Shown here: positions 41,381 to 51,371 of the stretch, piece after piece
Position numbering within the stretch: position 1 is the first letter of the stretch
Layout: each line of letters starts with the position of its first letter
Source: Mitsuokella jalaludinii DSM 13811
GTDB taxonomy: Bacteria; Bacillota; Negativicutes; Selenomonadales; Selenomonadaceae
NCBI RefSeq assembly: GCF_000702905.1
Contig: NZ_JNKR01000001.1
Span: 124,001-188,000 of the forward strand
Direction: 5' to 3'
Length of the DNA: 64,000 nucleotides
Position numbers and translations under genes: made by a program
Notes under the pieces: generated by a model
Database searches by the model: none
The model's input: the letters and a program-made list of their open reading frames with translations, nothing else
What the model was told of the DNA's origin: nothing

Positions 41381-44300
41381 TCAGGCGCGGCCCGTGCGAA
41401 CGGCGAGCGCATGGAGCTTCGCCGCATCGACTTTCTCGAGGTCGCCCGGGCGCATGCACCACTTCCAGTTGCCGTCCGAAGTGCCCGGTGTGTTCATGCG
41501 GGCACTGCCGTCGAGCTGCAGGAGGTCCTGCATCGGGATGACGGCGAGGCGCGCATTCGACGCATAGGCAAAGCCGATGAGATGGCGTGCAATCTCCTCC
41601 GGCTTGCGCACATCGGCGCGCACGAGATCGGCAATGGCCTTGCGCAGCGACGGTGAGATCTCGTCCTTGAGCCAGCCGACGATCGTGTTGTTGTCGTGCG
41701 TGCCCGTATAGACGATGCTGTTCTCCGGCACAACGGTGCTCAAGCGGTGCTGGTGGTTGAGATAGAGCGTGAACTCGAGCACCTTCATGCCCGGGAAGCC
41801 GCAGTCATCGCGGAGCTTCTCGACCTCCGGCGTGATGATGCCGAGGTCCTCTGCCACGATGGGCAGGCTGCCGAGCGCGCGGCGCACCTCGTCGAAGAAC
41901 GGCTTGCCAGGTCCCGGCAGCCAGCGCCCCTGGATGGCGTTCTTCGCCTTGCCGTCGACTTCCCAGTACGACTCAAAGCCGCGGAAGTGATCGATGCGCA
42001 CGATGTCCACCATCGAGTAGAGCTTGTGGAAGCGCTTCTTCCACCACGTGTAATTCTCCGCCTTCATGGCCTGCCAGTCATACTGCGGGTTGCCCCAGAG
42101 CTGCCCCGTCGCGCTGAAGTAATCGGGCGGTACACCGGCGACCGTATGGGCCGTGCCGTCCGGATTGAGGTCGAAGAGCTGCTGGTTGGCCCAGACATCG
42201 GCGCTGTCCTGCGCGAGGAAGATCGGCATATCGCCCATGATGCGGATGCCCTTCTCCTTTGCGTAATCGTGCAGGTGCTGCCACTGGCGGTGGAAGATGT
42301 ACTGCATGAACTTCTGCAGCGCGATGTCTTCCTCCAGGCGGCTCTTCAGCGATGCGATTGCCGCCGGCTCCCGTTTCTTGACGTTCTCCGGCCAGTCCAT
42401 CCAGCCCTTGTTGTCGTATTCCTTCTTGGCTGCCTCAAAAAGCGCGTAATCATCGAGCCAGTCTGCCTCCTCGCGACAGAAGGCTTCGTAGTCCGGCTGT
42501 GCTGCTGCATCGCGCAGGAAAGCTGCATGTGCCTTGCGCAGGCACTTGTTCTTGAAGACGCGCGCCTGCTCGAAGTCGGCCGACGAATCGAAGTCAGCAT
42601 AGGTGACCTTGGCCTCCTGCTTGCTGAGCCAGCCCCTCTCGATGAGCGCATCGATATCGATGAGCAGCGGGTTGCCCGCAAAGGCTGAAGGCGACTGGTA
42701 CGGCGAATAGCTGTAACCGACCGGGCCGAGCGGAAGGATCTGCCAGACGTGCTGGCCCGCCTTAGCGAGGAAGTCGACGAAGCGGTAAGCTTCTTTGCCG
42801 AAATCGCCGACGCCGTACTTTGACGGCAGCGACGTCGGATGCAGCAGGACACCGGCCTCATGCTTGTAGTGGTGCTCTGGCGGTATGTTCTGCAACAGGA
42901 AACCCTTGAGCGGCAGGATATCGACGGTCAGCTGGCCGTTCTCGACTGTGAAGCGCGTCTCCGGATGGAAGGCATCGGCGAAGACGCCGTCCGCAAAGTC
43001 GCCGACCTGCAACGTGACCGTCTTCGTCTCCTTGAGACTCCTGTTGAAGAGCGAGATGAAACACTCGTCCTTCGCTGGCTCGCCAAAGACATCGCGGCCG
43101 CCGCGCACGAGGCGCGCGAAGGCCATGACATCGTCCTCCGCATAGAGCGGCAACAGCTCGCCCGTCTGCAGGGCCGTGTGCTCGTTGCGCACGCGGATCA
43201 TGCGCTCATAGCGGCTCCTGACGTACGTGTCGCCATTCGCCCAGTTGTAGGGGCGGCGGTTGTACGGGTCCTTGAAGCCCTGCATCGCGATCTCATCGCC
43301 GTAGTAGATGCACGGTACGCCCGGATATGTCATCTGCCAGAGCGCCGCCATGAAGAGGCGCGCCATGCCGAGGTTGTACTGGTCGTCCGACAGGTGCGCG
43401 CGCGACTGCTCGATGGCCGGCATGCCGTCGTAGAACGGCTCCTCACCGAGCACCGTGACGGCGCGTTCCACATCGTGGCTGCCGATGAGGTTCATCATCG
43501 CATAGAAGTTCTCGCGCGGGTAATTCTCGCGCAGGCTCTCGAAGCGGCGCAGGCTCATCTTCGCGTCTGTGCGGCCGAGCAGGAAGTCAAAGAGGATCTG
43601 GCGGAACGGGTAGTTCATCGCCGAATCCATCTCCTGCCCGCAGAGGTATTCGCGCGGCACGCCGTAGGCGACTTTGTGCGACGCATCCTCCCAGACCTCG
43701 CCGATCATGACGGCATCGGGATCTGTCTTCTTGAGCTCTGCAAAGAACGACTGCGAGAAGGCCGCCGGCAGCTCGTCGATGACATCGAGGCGCCAGCCAG
43801 CAATGCCTTCCTTCATCCAGTGGTGCAGCACGCTGTCCTTGTCGTAGATGATGAAGTCCATGTAGGAAGGCGTCGTCTCCTTGACGTCAGGCAGCGTGGA
43901 GAAATTCCACCAGCTCTCGTATTCGTAAGGGAAATTGCGGAAGTTATACCACTCAAAATAAGGGGAATCCGGTGACTGGAAGGCGCCTATCGTGTCGTAC
44001 TGGCCCTCGCGGTTGAAGTAGCGGCTGTTGCTGCCCGTGTGGCTGAAGACGCCATCGATGATGATGCGGATGTCCTTGTCCTTTGCCACATCGACGAGAT
44101 GGCGGAAGTCTTCATTCGAGCCGAGGATTGGGTCGATCTTGTGGTAGTCGCCCGTGTCGTAGTGATGGTTGCTCTCCGACTCGAATACCGGGTTCAGGTA
44201 GATGACCGAGATGCCAAGGCCCTTGAGGTAGTCGAGTTTCTTCTCGATGCCCTTGAGATTGCCGCCGAAGAAGTCGTAGGCGACGATCTCCTTCGTGTCC

Positions 44301-44836
44301 GGATCCTTGTAGTAGCACGGATCATCCTGCCAGCTGGCATGGAAGACCGCACCCCTCTTCTCGATGATGGCATTGCCGTCGCGCGAGAAGCGGTCCGGGA
44401 AGATCTGGTACATGACAGCGTGCTTGAACCAGTCCGGCGTCTTGGCCCCCTTGTTGAATACCGTGATCTGGAACGATGGCGGCACATGGTCGTAGAGCGT
44501 GCCCATGCCGCCGAGTTGTTCTGGATTGTTGCCGTAGTACCAGGTACCGTCCTCCATCGAGATGATGAAGTAATACCAGACGAGGCCTCCCTTTTCTGGC
44601 AGCGGCAGCCAACCGCTGTAGAAATGCTCCTCCTGAAACGGGTCGTCCTGCGTCTCCAAGGGAATCAGATGCTCCCCTGTCTGGTCCTGCCAGCAGCGCA
44701 GGATGACCTGCCGGATGCCCTCCTTCGTGCGCAGGCGCAGCCCCATCCTGACCTTTGATCCCGCTTCAGCCGCCCCGACGGGCGATCGGTAGTTGATATC
44801 CTGAGAATCATGCCAGACTTGATCCTGTGTCAGCAT
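41381..44836 (-). CDS. Bifunctional GH13 glycosidase/debranching-type and GH77 4-alpha-glucanotransferase fusion
   Basis: The 1151-residue protein has an N-terminal beta domain (1-120), a GH13 catalytic domain with YQIFPDRFSRDG (143-154), GWRLDVID (nucleophile D351), MIGEVWED (acid E380) and NLIGSHD (D455), and from about 659 a full MalQ domain (GVLLHPTSLPSKYGVGDFG, DIVRIDHFRGFESYW, PIVAEDLG, YTGTHDNNT). The GH13 part recalls neopullulanase/maltogenic enzymes; it may debranch or trim maltodextrins released by GlgP, and the GH77 part rearranges them. It is the last gene of the glg operon. GGAGGAGTTTTC precedes the ATG. Confidence 0.9.
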   Translation of the reverse strand: MLTQDQVWHDSQDINYRSPVGAAEAGSKVRMGLRLRTKEGIRQVILRCWQDQTGEHLIPLETQDDPFQEEHFYSGWLPLPEKGGLVWYYFIISMEDGTWYYGNNPEQLGGMGTLYDHVPPSFQITVFNKGAKTPDWFKHAVMYQIFPDRFSRDGNAIIEKRGAVFHASWQDDPCYYKDPDTKEIVAYDFFGGNLKGIEKKLDYLKGLGISVIYLNPVFESESNHHYDTGDYHKIDPILGSNEDFRHLVDVAKDKDIRIIIDGVFSHTGSNSRYFNREGQYDTIGAFQSPDSPYFEWYNFRNFPYEYESWWNFSTLPDVKETTPSYMDFIIYDKDSVLHHWMKEGIAGWRLDVIDELPAAFSQSFFAELKKTDPDAVMIGEVWEDASHKVAYGVPREYLCGQEMDSAMNYPFRQILFDFLLGRTDAKMSLRRFESLRENYPRENFYAMMNLIGSHDVERAVTVLGEEPFYDGMPAIEQSRAHLSDDQYNLGMARLFMAALWQMTYPGVPCIYYGDEIAMQGFKDPYNRRPYNWANGDTYVRSRYERMIRVRNEHTALQTGELLPLYAEDDVMAFARLVRGGRDVFGEPAKDECFISLFNRSLKETKTVTLQVGDFADGVFADAFHPETRFTVENGQLTVDILPLKGFLLQNIPPEHHYKHEAGVLLHPTSLPSKYGVGDFGKEAYRFVDFLAKAGQHVWQILPLGPVGYSYSPYQSPSAFAGNPLLIDIDALIERGWLSKQEAKVTYADFDSSADFEQARVFKNKCLRKAHAAFLRDAAAQPDYEAFCREEADWLDDYALFEAAKKEYDNKGWMDWPENVKKREPAAIASLKSRLEEDIALQKFMQYIFHRQWQHLHDYAKEKGIRIMGDMPIFLAQDSADVWANQQLFDLNPDGTAHTVAGVPPDYFSATGQLWGNPQYDWQAMKAENYTWWKKRFHKLYSMVDIVRIDHFRGFESYWEVDGKAKNAIQGRWLPGPGKPFFDEVRRALGSLPIVAEDLGIITPEVEKLRDDCGFPGMKVLEFTLYLNHQHRLSTVVPENSIVYTGTHDNNTIVGWLKDEISPSLRKAIADLVRADVRKPEEIARHLIGFAYASNARLAVIPMQDLLQLDGSARMNTPGTSDGNWKWCMRPGDLEKVDAAKLHALAVRTGRA

Positions 44837-44918
44837 GAAAACTCCTCCTTCCCAACAAGAAAGGCGGCATCATCTGCCGCCCTCCTTCTCACTTACTTGC
44901 TCTATTTTCTATTTTCTC

Positions 44919-46361
44919 TCATGCTTCCGAGCCAGTCAGCTTCTCATAGAGTGCCTTGTATTCGCGAGCCGATTCCTTCCAGCTGTAATCCGAATTCATG
45001 GCATTCTCCACGATCTGCTTCCACTCCTCATAGTTCTCGTAGGCGCTCAGGGCGCGCTTGAGGGCATACATCATCTCATGCGCATTGTAGTCGGCGAAGC
45101 GGAAGCCATTGCCCTGCTTCGTGTACTTGTCGTACGGGATGATCGTATCCTTGAGACCGCCCGTCTCGCGCACGACCGGCACAGAGCCGTAGCGCAGCGC
45201 GATGAGCTGGCCGATGCCGCACGGTTCGTAATTCGACGGCATCAGGAAGATATCCGAGGCCGCGTAAATGCGCTGTGCGAGCTGGTTCGAGAAGTAGATA
45301 TTGGCCGAAACCTTCGTCGGGAAGCGCCAAGCCAGGCCCTTGAACCAATCCTCATACGCCTTGTCGCCCGTGCCCAGCAGGACGAACTGGATATCCTCAT
45401 GCTGCAGGATCTCGTCCATCATGCGCACGACGAGGTCGAGGCCCTTCGCAGCGACGAGACGCGTGACCATGGCGACCATCGGCGTGCGGCGGCTGATTGG
45501 CAGCCCGAGGTCCTTCTGCAAGAGGACCTTGTTGTCGGCCTTGCGGTCGAGCGTCGTGACATCGTAGCCCTCGTAGAGGTTCTTGTCCTTGCTCGGGTTG
45601 TAGACATCATAGTCAATGCCGTTGACAATGCCGAAGAGCGTGTCTTGGCGGCTGCGCAGCAGGCCGTCGAGATGCTCGCCGAAGTACTCGTACTGGATCT
45701 CCTTGGCGTACGTCTTGCTGACCGTCGAGATGTAGTCGGCGTAAATCAGGCCACCCTTCATGAAGTTGACGGCATCGTAGAACTCGAGGTCGCCGTTGTT
45801 GAAGTACTTCCAGTCAAGGCCGAGTACATCGCTCATGACGTTCTTCGGGAAGACGCCCTGATACTTGAGATTGTGGATCGTGTAGAGCGTGCGGATGTTC
45901 TCGTAACGCTCATCGCCCTGGTGCTCGATCTTCAGCAGAACATTGACGAGGCCAGAGTGCCAGTCATTCGTATGGATGACATCCGGCCAAAAGTCCATGG
46001 CGGGCAGCAGGTTCAGGACGGCGCGGCAGAAGAACGAGAAGCGCTCTGCATCATCGTCATAGCCGTAGAAGCCCTCGCGCTTGAAGTACTCTTCGTTGTC
46101 GACAAAGTAGTACGTAACGCCGTCGTGCTCGAGCTTGTCGAGGCCAACGAACTTGGAACGCCAGGCGACAGGGATCTCCCCGTCGTAGACATGCTCCATC
46201 GCATCGCGGAACTTCTCCGGGATCTTGCCGAATTTCGGCATGATGACGCGGACATCGACGCCCTCGGCCTTGAGAGCCTTCGGCAGCGAGCCAGCCACAT
46301 CGGCAAGGCCGCCCGTCTTGGCAAAAGGCACAGCCTCAGAAGCAACATATAGAACTTTCAT
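44919..46361 (-). CDS. glgA: Glycogen synthase (ADP-glucose)
   Basis: The 480-residue GT5 enzyme has the N-terminal ADP-glucose motif KTGGLADVAGSLPKAL, HTNDWHSGLVNVLL, YTIHNLKYQG and the C-terminal LMPSNYEPCGIGQLIALRYGSVPVVRETGGLKDT (GT-B acceptor and nucleotide site). It extends alpha-1,4-glucan chains. The start is ATG at 46361 with GGGGGATTCTGGA upstream; a frame extension into the leader is not supported. It lies between glgB and the GH13/GH77 fusion in the operon. Confidence 0.97.
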   Translation of the reverse strand: MKVLYVASEAVPFAKTGGLADVAGSLPKALKAEGVDVRVIMPKFGKIPEKFRDAMEHVYDGEIPVAWRSKFVGLDKLEHDGVTYYFVDNEEYFKREGFYGYDDDAERFSFFCRAVLNLLPAMDFWPDVIHTNDWHSGLVNVLLKIEHQGDERYENIRTLYTIHNLKYQGVFPKNVMSDVLGLDWKYFNNGDLEFYDAVNFMKGGLIYADYISTVSKTYAKEIQYEYFGEHLDGLLRSRQDTLFGIVNGIDYDVYNPSKDKNLYEGYDVTTLDRKADNKVLLQKDLGLPISRRTPMVAMVTRLVAAKGLDLVVRMMDEILQHEDIQFVLLGTGDKAYEDWFKGLAWRFPTKVSANIYFSNQLAQRIYAASDIFLMPSNYEPCGIGQLIALRYGSVPVVRETGGLKDTIIPYDKYTKQGNGFRFADYNAHEMMYALKRALSAYENYEEWKQIVENAMNSDYSWKESAREYKALYEKLTGSEA

Positions 46362-46417
46362 TCCAGAATCCCCCTCATAGTGTACATTGCAATATCGATA
46401 ACAGGAACTGAACAAGA

Positions 46418-48724
46418 TCAGGATTCACCGGCTGCGGCTTTTGCCGTCTTGCTGGCGGTCTTCTTGGCCGTTGTCTTGCGTGTCGTCTTCCTTGCCGTCG
46501 TCTTGGCGGCCGTAGAGCGACGGCGTCGCGCCTTCTTCGGCGCAGCCTCGCCCTCTGCTGCGGCCTTGGCGGCCTTTTCGGCCTCTCTCTTGGCCTTGGC
46601 GGCAGCCTTCTCTTCCTCCGTCATGCGAGGACGGCCGCGGCGCTTCGGCTTGTCCGCAGGAGCCCCTTCCGAAGGCTCTACTTTCTTCGCAGCCGTACGT
46701 CTCTTCACCGTCTTCTTCGGCATTGCTTCGGCGGCTTCTGCCTTGTCGGCAGAACTTTTCTCTTCATGGCCTCTGACCTCGAGCTCCGCCGGAGCCTCGT
46801 CAAAAGAATTCCGGCCAGATGCCACTTGTCCCTTGTGGCGCAGGTAGATGGTCGCCATCGGCGGGATGGTCAAGAGGATGGACTGATCGCGGTCATGCCA
46901 CTTGACATCCTCCGTCTTGATCTCGCCCTCATTCTTGACACCGCTGCCGCCGAAGGCCTCATCATCCGAGTTGAACACCTCGATGTAACTGCCCTTCTCC
47001 GGCACGCCGATGCGGTAATCGTGGCGGACCTCCGGCGTGAAGTTGCAGACGGCGACGATGTAGTCGGACGGGTCCTCCGCCTTGCGGATGAAGGAGACGA
47101 CGCTGTTCTCGTTGTCGTTGCAATCGATCCACTGGAAGCCATTCCAGTCGAAGTCGACCTGCCAGAGCGCCTTGTGGTCGCAGTAGAACTTGTTGAGCGC
47201 GCGGCTGTACTCGAGCATCTTCTTGTGCATCGGATACTGCTGCGGCAGATGCCAGTCGAGGCTGTCATCGTAATTCCACTCGATGAACTGGCCGAACTCG
47301 CCGCCCATGAACAGCAGCTTCTTGCCTGGATGTGCGATCCAGTACGCGAAGAACGTGCGCAGGCCGGCAAACTTCTGCCAGTAATCGCCAGGCATCTTGC
47401 TGATCAGCGAACACTTGCCGTGCACGACCTCATCGTGCGAGAGCGGCAGCACGAAGTTCTCGCTGAACGCATACATGAAGGAAAACGTGACCTTGTCGTG
47501 GTTCCACTTGCGGTAGATCGGGTCGAGCGACATGTACTTGAGCATGTCGTTCATCCAGCCCATGTTCCACTTGTAGTTGAAGCCCATGCCACCCATGTAG
47601 ACAGGCTTCGAGATCAGCGGCCAGGCCGTCGATTCCTCGGCAATCATCAAGGCCTGCGGATGGTACTTGAAGATGCTCTCATTGAGTTTCTTGAGGAAGT
47701 CCATGGCCTCGAGGTTGCCCGTGTCGCCGTACTTGTTCGGCGTCCACTCGCCGTCCTTGCGGCCATAGTTGAGGTAGAGCATATTCGCGACTGCATCGAT
47801 GCGCAGACCGTCGATGTGGAACTCCTCGAACCAGAACATCGCGTTCGAGATCAGGAAGCTCTGGACCTCCGTGCGGCCGTAGTCGAAGTTTGTCGTGCCC
47901 CACTCCCAGTTCTCGGCAAGCTGCTCGTTGTCGGACTCGTAGAGCGTCTGGCCATCGAAGTGGCGCAAGCCCTGCTCATCCTTGCAGAAATGGCCCGGGA
48001 CCCAGTCCATGATGACGGCGATGCCGTTCTCATGCGCCTTGTCCACAAGATAGCGGAAGTCGTCCGGTGTGCCGAAGCGACTCGTCACGGCGTAATAACC
48101 CGTGATCTGGTAGCCCCACGAGCCATCGAAGGGATGCTCGCAGAGCGGCATGAACTCGATGTGCGTGTAGTTCATCTTCTTGACGTAGTCGATGAGCTGA
48201 TCCGCGAGGTCGCGATAGGACAGGTACTCTCCATCCTTCGTGCGGCGCCAGGAGCCTGCATGCACTTCATACGTCAGCATCGGGCGCTCATAGGATGATT
48301 CCTTTTTCTTCTGCTCGAACCAGTCGCCGTCCTTCCACTCGTACTTCGAGAGGTCGTAGACGCGCGATGCCGTGTTCGGCTTTTTCTCCGCATAGAAGCC
48401 GTACGGGTCGGCCTTCATGATGCGCGGCCCTCCCCACTGCGGCTCGATCGCATACTTGTAGATGGCGCCTTCCTCGATACCTGGGACGAATACCTCCCAG
48501 ATCTCGCCGTCGCGGCCGCGCGTCATCGGATTGACGCGCGTATCCCACTCATTGAAGTCACCGACGACGCTGATGGACTTCGCATGCGGTGCCCAGACAG
48601 CAAAGCGCACGCCCTTCTTGCCGTCGCTCTCGACAAAATGAGCGCCGAGCATCTCATATGCATGATAATTCGTCCCCTGATGGAAGAGATAGAGGTCGAA
48701 CTCGCTTAATTCTGATGTTTTCAC
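46418..48724 (-). CDS. glgB: 1,4-alpha-glucan branching enzyme with a long basic C-terminal tail
   Basis: The 768-residue GH13 enzyme adds alpha-1,6 branches. Residues 1-632 match GlgB: FAVWAPHAKSISVVGDFNEW (CBM48), MPLCEHPFDGSWGYQITGYYAVTSRFGTPDDF, GLRIDAVANMLY (nucleophile D), MIAEEST (acid E), LPLSHDEVVHGK (HD). About 136 extra residues follow: an acidic linker, then a Lys/Ala/Thr/Arg-rich region with PKKTVKRR, the AT-hook-like KRRGRPRM at about 694-701, KAKREAEKAAKAAA and TARKTTRKTTAKK. Such histone-H1-like tails are not part of GlgB. The start is GTG at 48724 with GAGGGGGATTATT upstream. Confidence 0.95.
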   Translation of the reverse strand: MKTSELSEFDLYLFHQGTNYHAYEMLGAHFVESDGKKGVRFAVWAPHAKSISVVGDFNEWDTRVNPMTRGRDGEIWEVFVPGIEEGAIYKYAIEPQWGGPRIMKADPYGFYAEKKPNTASRVYDLSKYEWKDGDWFEQKKKESSYERPMLTYEVHAGSWRRTKDGEYLSYRDLADQLIDYVKKMNYTHIEFMPLCEHPFDGSWGYQITGYYAVTSRFGTPDDFRYLVDKAHENGIAVIMDWVPGHFCKDEQGLRHFDGQTLYESDNEQLAENWEWGTTNFDYGRTEVQSFLISNAMFWFEEFHIDGLRIDAVANMLYLNYGRKDGEWTPNKYGDTGNLEAMDFLKKLNESIFKYHPQALMIAEESTAWPLISKPVYMGGMGFNYKWNMGWMNDMLKYMSLDPIYRKWNHDKVTFSFMYAFSENFVLPLSHDEVVHGKCSLISKMPGDYWQKFAGLRTFFAYWIAHPGKKLLFMGGEFGQFIEWNYDDSLDWHLPQQYPMHKKMLEYSRALNKFYCDHKALWQVDFDWNGFQWIDCNDNENSVVSFIRKAEDPSDYIVAVCNFTPEVRHDYRIGVPEKGSYIEVFNSDDEAFGGSGVKNEGEIKTEDVKWHDRDQSILLTIPPMATIYLRHKGQVASGRNSFDEAPAELEVRGHEEKSSADKAEAAEAMPKKTVKRRTAAKKVEPSEGAPADKPKRRGRPRMTEEEKAAAKAKREAEKAAKAAAEGEAAPKKARRRRSTAAKTTARKTTRKTTAKKTASKTAKAAAGES

Positions 48725-48787
48725 AATAATCCCCCTCTGTGTATCCCCTTGGAATCGGGCAGGGGCATAGCCCCTGCGATTCACAGC

Positions 48788-51256
48788 TTACGGGATCATG
48801 ACCGGCTTGACCTGCCAGATTTCATTTGCGTACTCATCGATTGTGCGGTCGGACGAGAAGACGCCCGAGTTCGCGATGTTGATGGCCGAGGACTTCAGCC
48901 ACTGGAAGCGCTTCTGGTAGCGCTTCATGATCTCGACATGCGCGTCAGCATAGGCATTGAAATCCTTGAGGATGAAGAACTCATCGTTTGCGCGGATCAG
49001 GTAGTCCGACAGTGACTGGAAATTGCCGTACGTGCCGTCCGTCAGCTGGTTGACGACGAGGCGCACGTTCTCATTCGTATTGTACTCATCCCAGGCAGAA
49101 TACGTGCCCGTCGCATAGTAGTTGAGAACTTCCTCTGCCTTGAGGCCGAAGATCACACAGTTCGCGTCGCCACCGACCGCTTCGCGGATCTCGACGTTCG
49201 CGCCGTCGAGCGTGCCGAGCGTGATGGCGCCGTTCATCATGAACTTCATGTTGCCCGTGCCCGAAGCTTCCTTCGAAGCCGTGGAGATCTGCTCACTGAC
49301 ATCGGCCGCCGGATAGACGATCTCGCCGATGGAGACGCCGAAGTTCTCGATGAATACGACCTTGATCTTGCCCTTGATGCTCGCATCGTTGTTGACCTTG
49401 TCCGCGACGGCATTGATCAGGCGGATCGTCTCCTTCGCGATGTAGTAGCCCGGTGCAGCCTTGCCGCCGAAGAAGTACGTCGTCGGCAGCATGTCGAAGT
49501 CCGGATCCGTCTTGAGCTTGTGGTACTGGTACATGATGTGCAGGATGTTCATGAGCTGGCGCTTGTATGAATGGATGCGCTTGACCTGGATGTCGAAGAT
49601 GCTGTCCGGATCGACATCGATGCCATTGTGCTCTTTGACGTACTTCGCGAGTCCTTCCTTGCGCAGGTGCTTGATGGCGCCGAGCTTCTCGAGGAACGGC
49701 TTATCCTCGACGTAGTCGTTGAGCAGGTCGAGCTGCTCCGGATGACGATGCCAGCGGCGGCTGCCGATGGTCGCATCGATGAGGTCCGAGAGCTCCGGGT
49801 TTGCGCCCATGAGCCAGCGGCGGTGCGTGATGCCGTTCGTCTTGTTGTTGAACATGCGCGGGTTGTACTCGTAGAAGTCGTGCAGTGTCGTGGACTTGAG
49901 GATGTCCGTGTGGATCTTCGCGACACCGTTGACGCTGTGCGAGCCGACAATCGACAGACGGGCCATGTGGACCATGCCGTCCTGGATGATGGAGAGCTCG
50001 TGGACTTTCTGCTCGTTGTTCGGATAGCGGTCGCGCACATCGATGAGCCAGCGGCGGTTGATCTCGTCGATGATCATGTAGATTCGCGGCAACAGCGGCT
50101 TGAACATGTCGATTGGCCACTTCTCAAGTGCCTCCGGCATGATCGTGTGGTTCGTGTAGGCAATCGTGTTCTTCGTGATAGCCCATGCCTCATTCCACTC
50201 GAGGCCCTCCTCATCAACGAGGATGCGCATGAGCTCGGCGACGCAGAGTGCCGGATGCGTGTCGTTGATGTGGATGGCGATCTTCTGGGCGAAGTCATGG
50301 ATGTCCATGCCGACCTTCTTGTAGTGACGGACGATGCTCTGGACACCAGCCGAGACGAAGAAGTACTCCTGTATAAGGCGCAGGCGACGGCCATCGTAGG
50401 TGCTGTCATCCGGATAGAGGTAGCGCGTGATGCTCTCGACGAAGTTGCGGTACTCGTTCTTCTGGCGCATCTGTTCCTGCGTCAGGCGGCCGTAGTCGGA
50501 GAAGTCGCGGTTGACCTCTGCATTCCAGAGGCGAAGTGTGTTGACCGTGTTGTTGTGATAACCGACGATCGGCACGTCGTAAGGCACAGCCATGACCGTC
50601 ATCGGATTCTCGTAGACGAGCTTGAGTCTGCCGTCCGGCATCTTCTTCATGTAGGCATTGCCGTTGAACTTGACATCGATGGCCTTATCCGGCTTGCGGT
50701 ACTCCCAGGCAAAGCCGTTCTTGAGCCAGTTGTCCGGGATCTCGACCTGGTTGCCCTCGATGATCTTCTGCTCGAACAGGCCGTACTGGTAGCGGATGCT
50801 GCAGCCGTGGCCCGGCAGGCGGTGTGCTGCCATCGAGTCGATAAAGCAGGCGGCAAGGCGGCCGAGGCCGCCGTTGCCGAGGCCTGCGTCTGGCTCTTCA
50901 TCGAACGTCTTGACGAGGCTGAGATCGAAGTCCTCCAGGACTTCCTTGACGGCCTCTTCGATGCCGAGATTGATGAGATTCGACTTGAGCAGGCGGCCGA
51001 GCAGGAATTCGATGGAGAAATAGTAGATCTGCTTCTCCTGGCGCTCTGCATACGTCTTGTTTGTCTTGATCCAGTTGTCGGAGATGAACTGCTTTGCGGT
51101 AGCAGCCACCGTCTGGTAAACCTCATTCTCCGTGAGGTCCTTGATCTCACGGCCATACATCAGATGTGCCGTGCTGACAAAACGAAGTTTCAGATTCTCC
51201 TTGAGCTTGTCAAACTCGCGGCTCTTCTGTTTCTGTTCCTTTGTTTCTCGTGCCAA
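48788..51256 (-). CDS. glgP: Glycogen phosphorylase
   Basis: The 822-residue GT35 enzyme releases glucose-1-phosphate from glycogen. It has GNGGLGRLAACFIDSMA, the substrate and PLP-site region EASGTGNMKFMMNGAITLGTLDGANVEI (PLP lysine in GNMKFMMNG), and VKRIHSYKRQLMNILH. The start is taken as TTG at 51256, since AAGGGGAG lies eight bases upstream; GTG at 51265 is possible. Between glgD and glgB in the operon, it covers glycogen breakdown, so synthesis and breakdown genes are co-transcribed. Confidence 0.97.
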   Translation of the reverse strand: MARETKEQKQKSREFDKLKENLKLRFVSTAHLMYGREIKDLTENEVYQTVAATAKQFISDNWIKTNKTYAERQEKQIYYFSIEFLLGRLLKSNLINLGIEEAVKEVLEDFDLSLVKTFDEEPDAGLGNGGLGRLAACFIDSMAAHRLPGHGCSIRYQYGLFEQKIIEGNQVEIPDNWLKNGFAWEYRKPDKAIDVKFNGNAYMKKMPDGRLKLVYENPMTVMAVPYDVPIVGYHNNTVNTLRLWNAEVNRDFSDYGRLTQEQMRQKNEYRNFVESITRYLYPDDSTYDGRRLRLIQEYFFVSAGVQSIVRHYKKVGMDIHDFAQKIAIHINDTHPALCVAELMRILVDEEGLEWNEAWAITKNTIAYTNHTIMPEALEKWPIDMFKPLLPRIYMIIDEINRRWLIDVRDRYPNNEQKVHELSIIQDGMVHMARLSIVGSHSVNGVAKIHTDILKSTTLHDFYEYNPRMFNNKTNGITHRRWLMGANPELSDLIDATIGSRRWHRHPEQLDLLNDYVEDKPFLEKLGAIKHLRKEGLAKYVKEHNGIDVDPDSIFDIQVKRIHSYKRQLMNILHIMYQYHKLKTDPDFDMLPTTYFFGGKAAPGYYIAKETIRLINAVADKVNNDASIKGKIKVVFIENFGVSIGEIVYPAADVSEQISTASKEASGTGNMKFMMNGAITLGTLDGANVEIREAVGGDANCVIFGLKAEEVLNYYATGTYSAWDEYNTNENVRLVVNQLTDGTYGNFQSLSDYLIRANDEFFILKDFNAYADAHVEIMKRYQKRFQWLKSSAINIANSGVFSSDRTIDEYANEIWQVKPVMIP

Positions 51257-51371
51257 AAAAAACACTCCCCTTGGCTTTGACTTACTTGATTTATAAAAGA
51301 AAAGCCGTCGTAAATGAGGTGCCAGCCCATACCTGCCAGCGCATTTCTATTTACAACGGCTTGTCTCAATC

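Noticed and set aside
44835-46352. Plus-strand frame of 505 codons opposite glgA
   Set aside because: No motifs, antisense to a canonical glycogen synthase, and no promoter or RBS.
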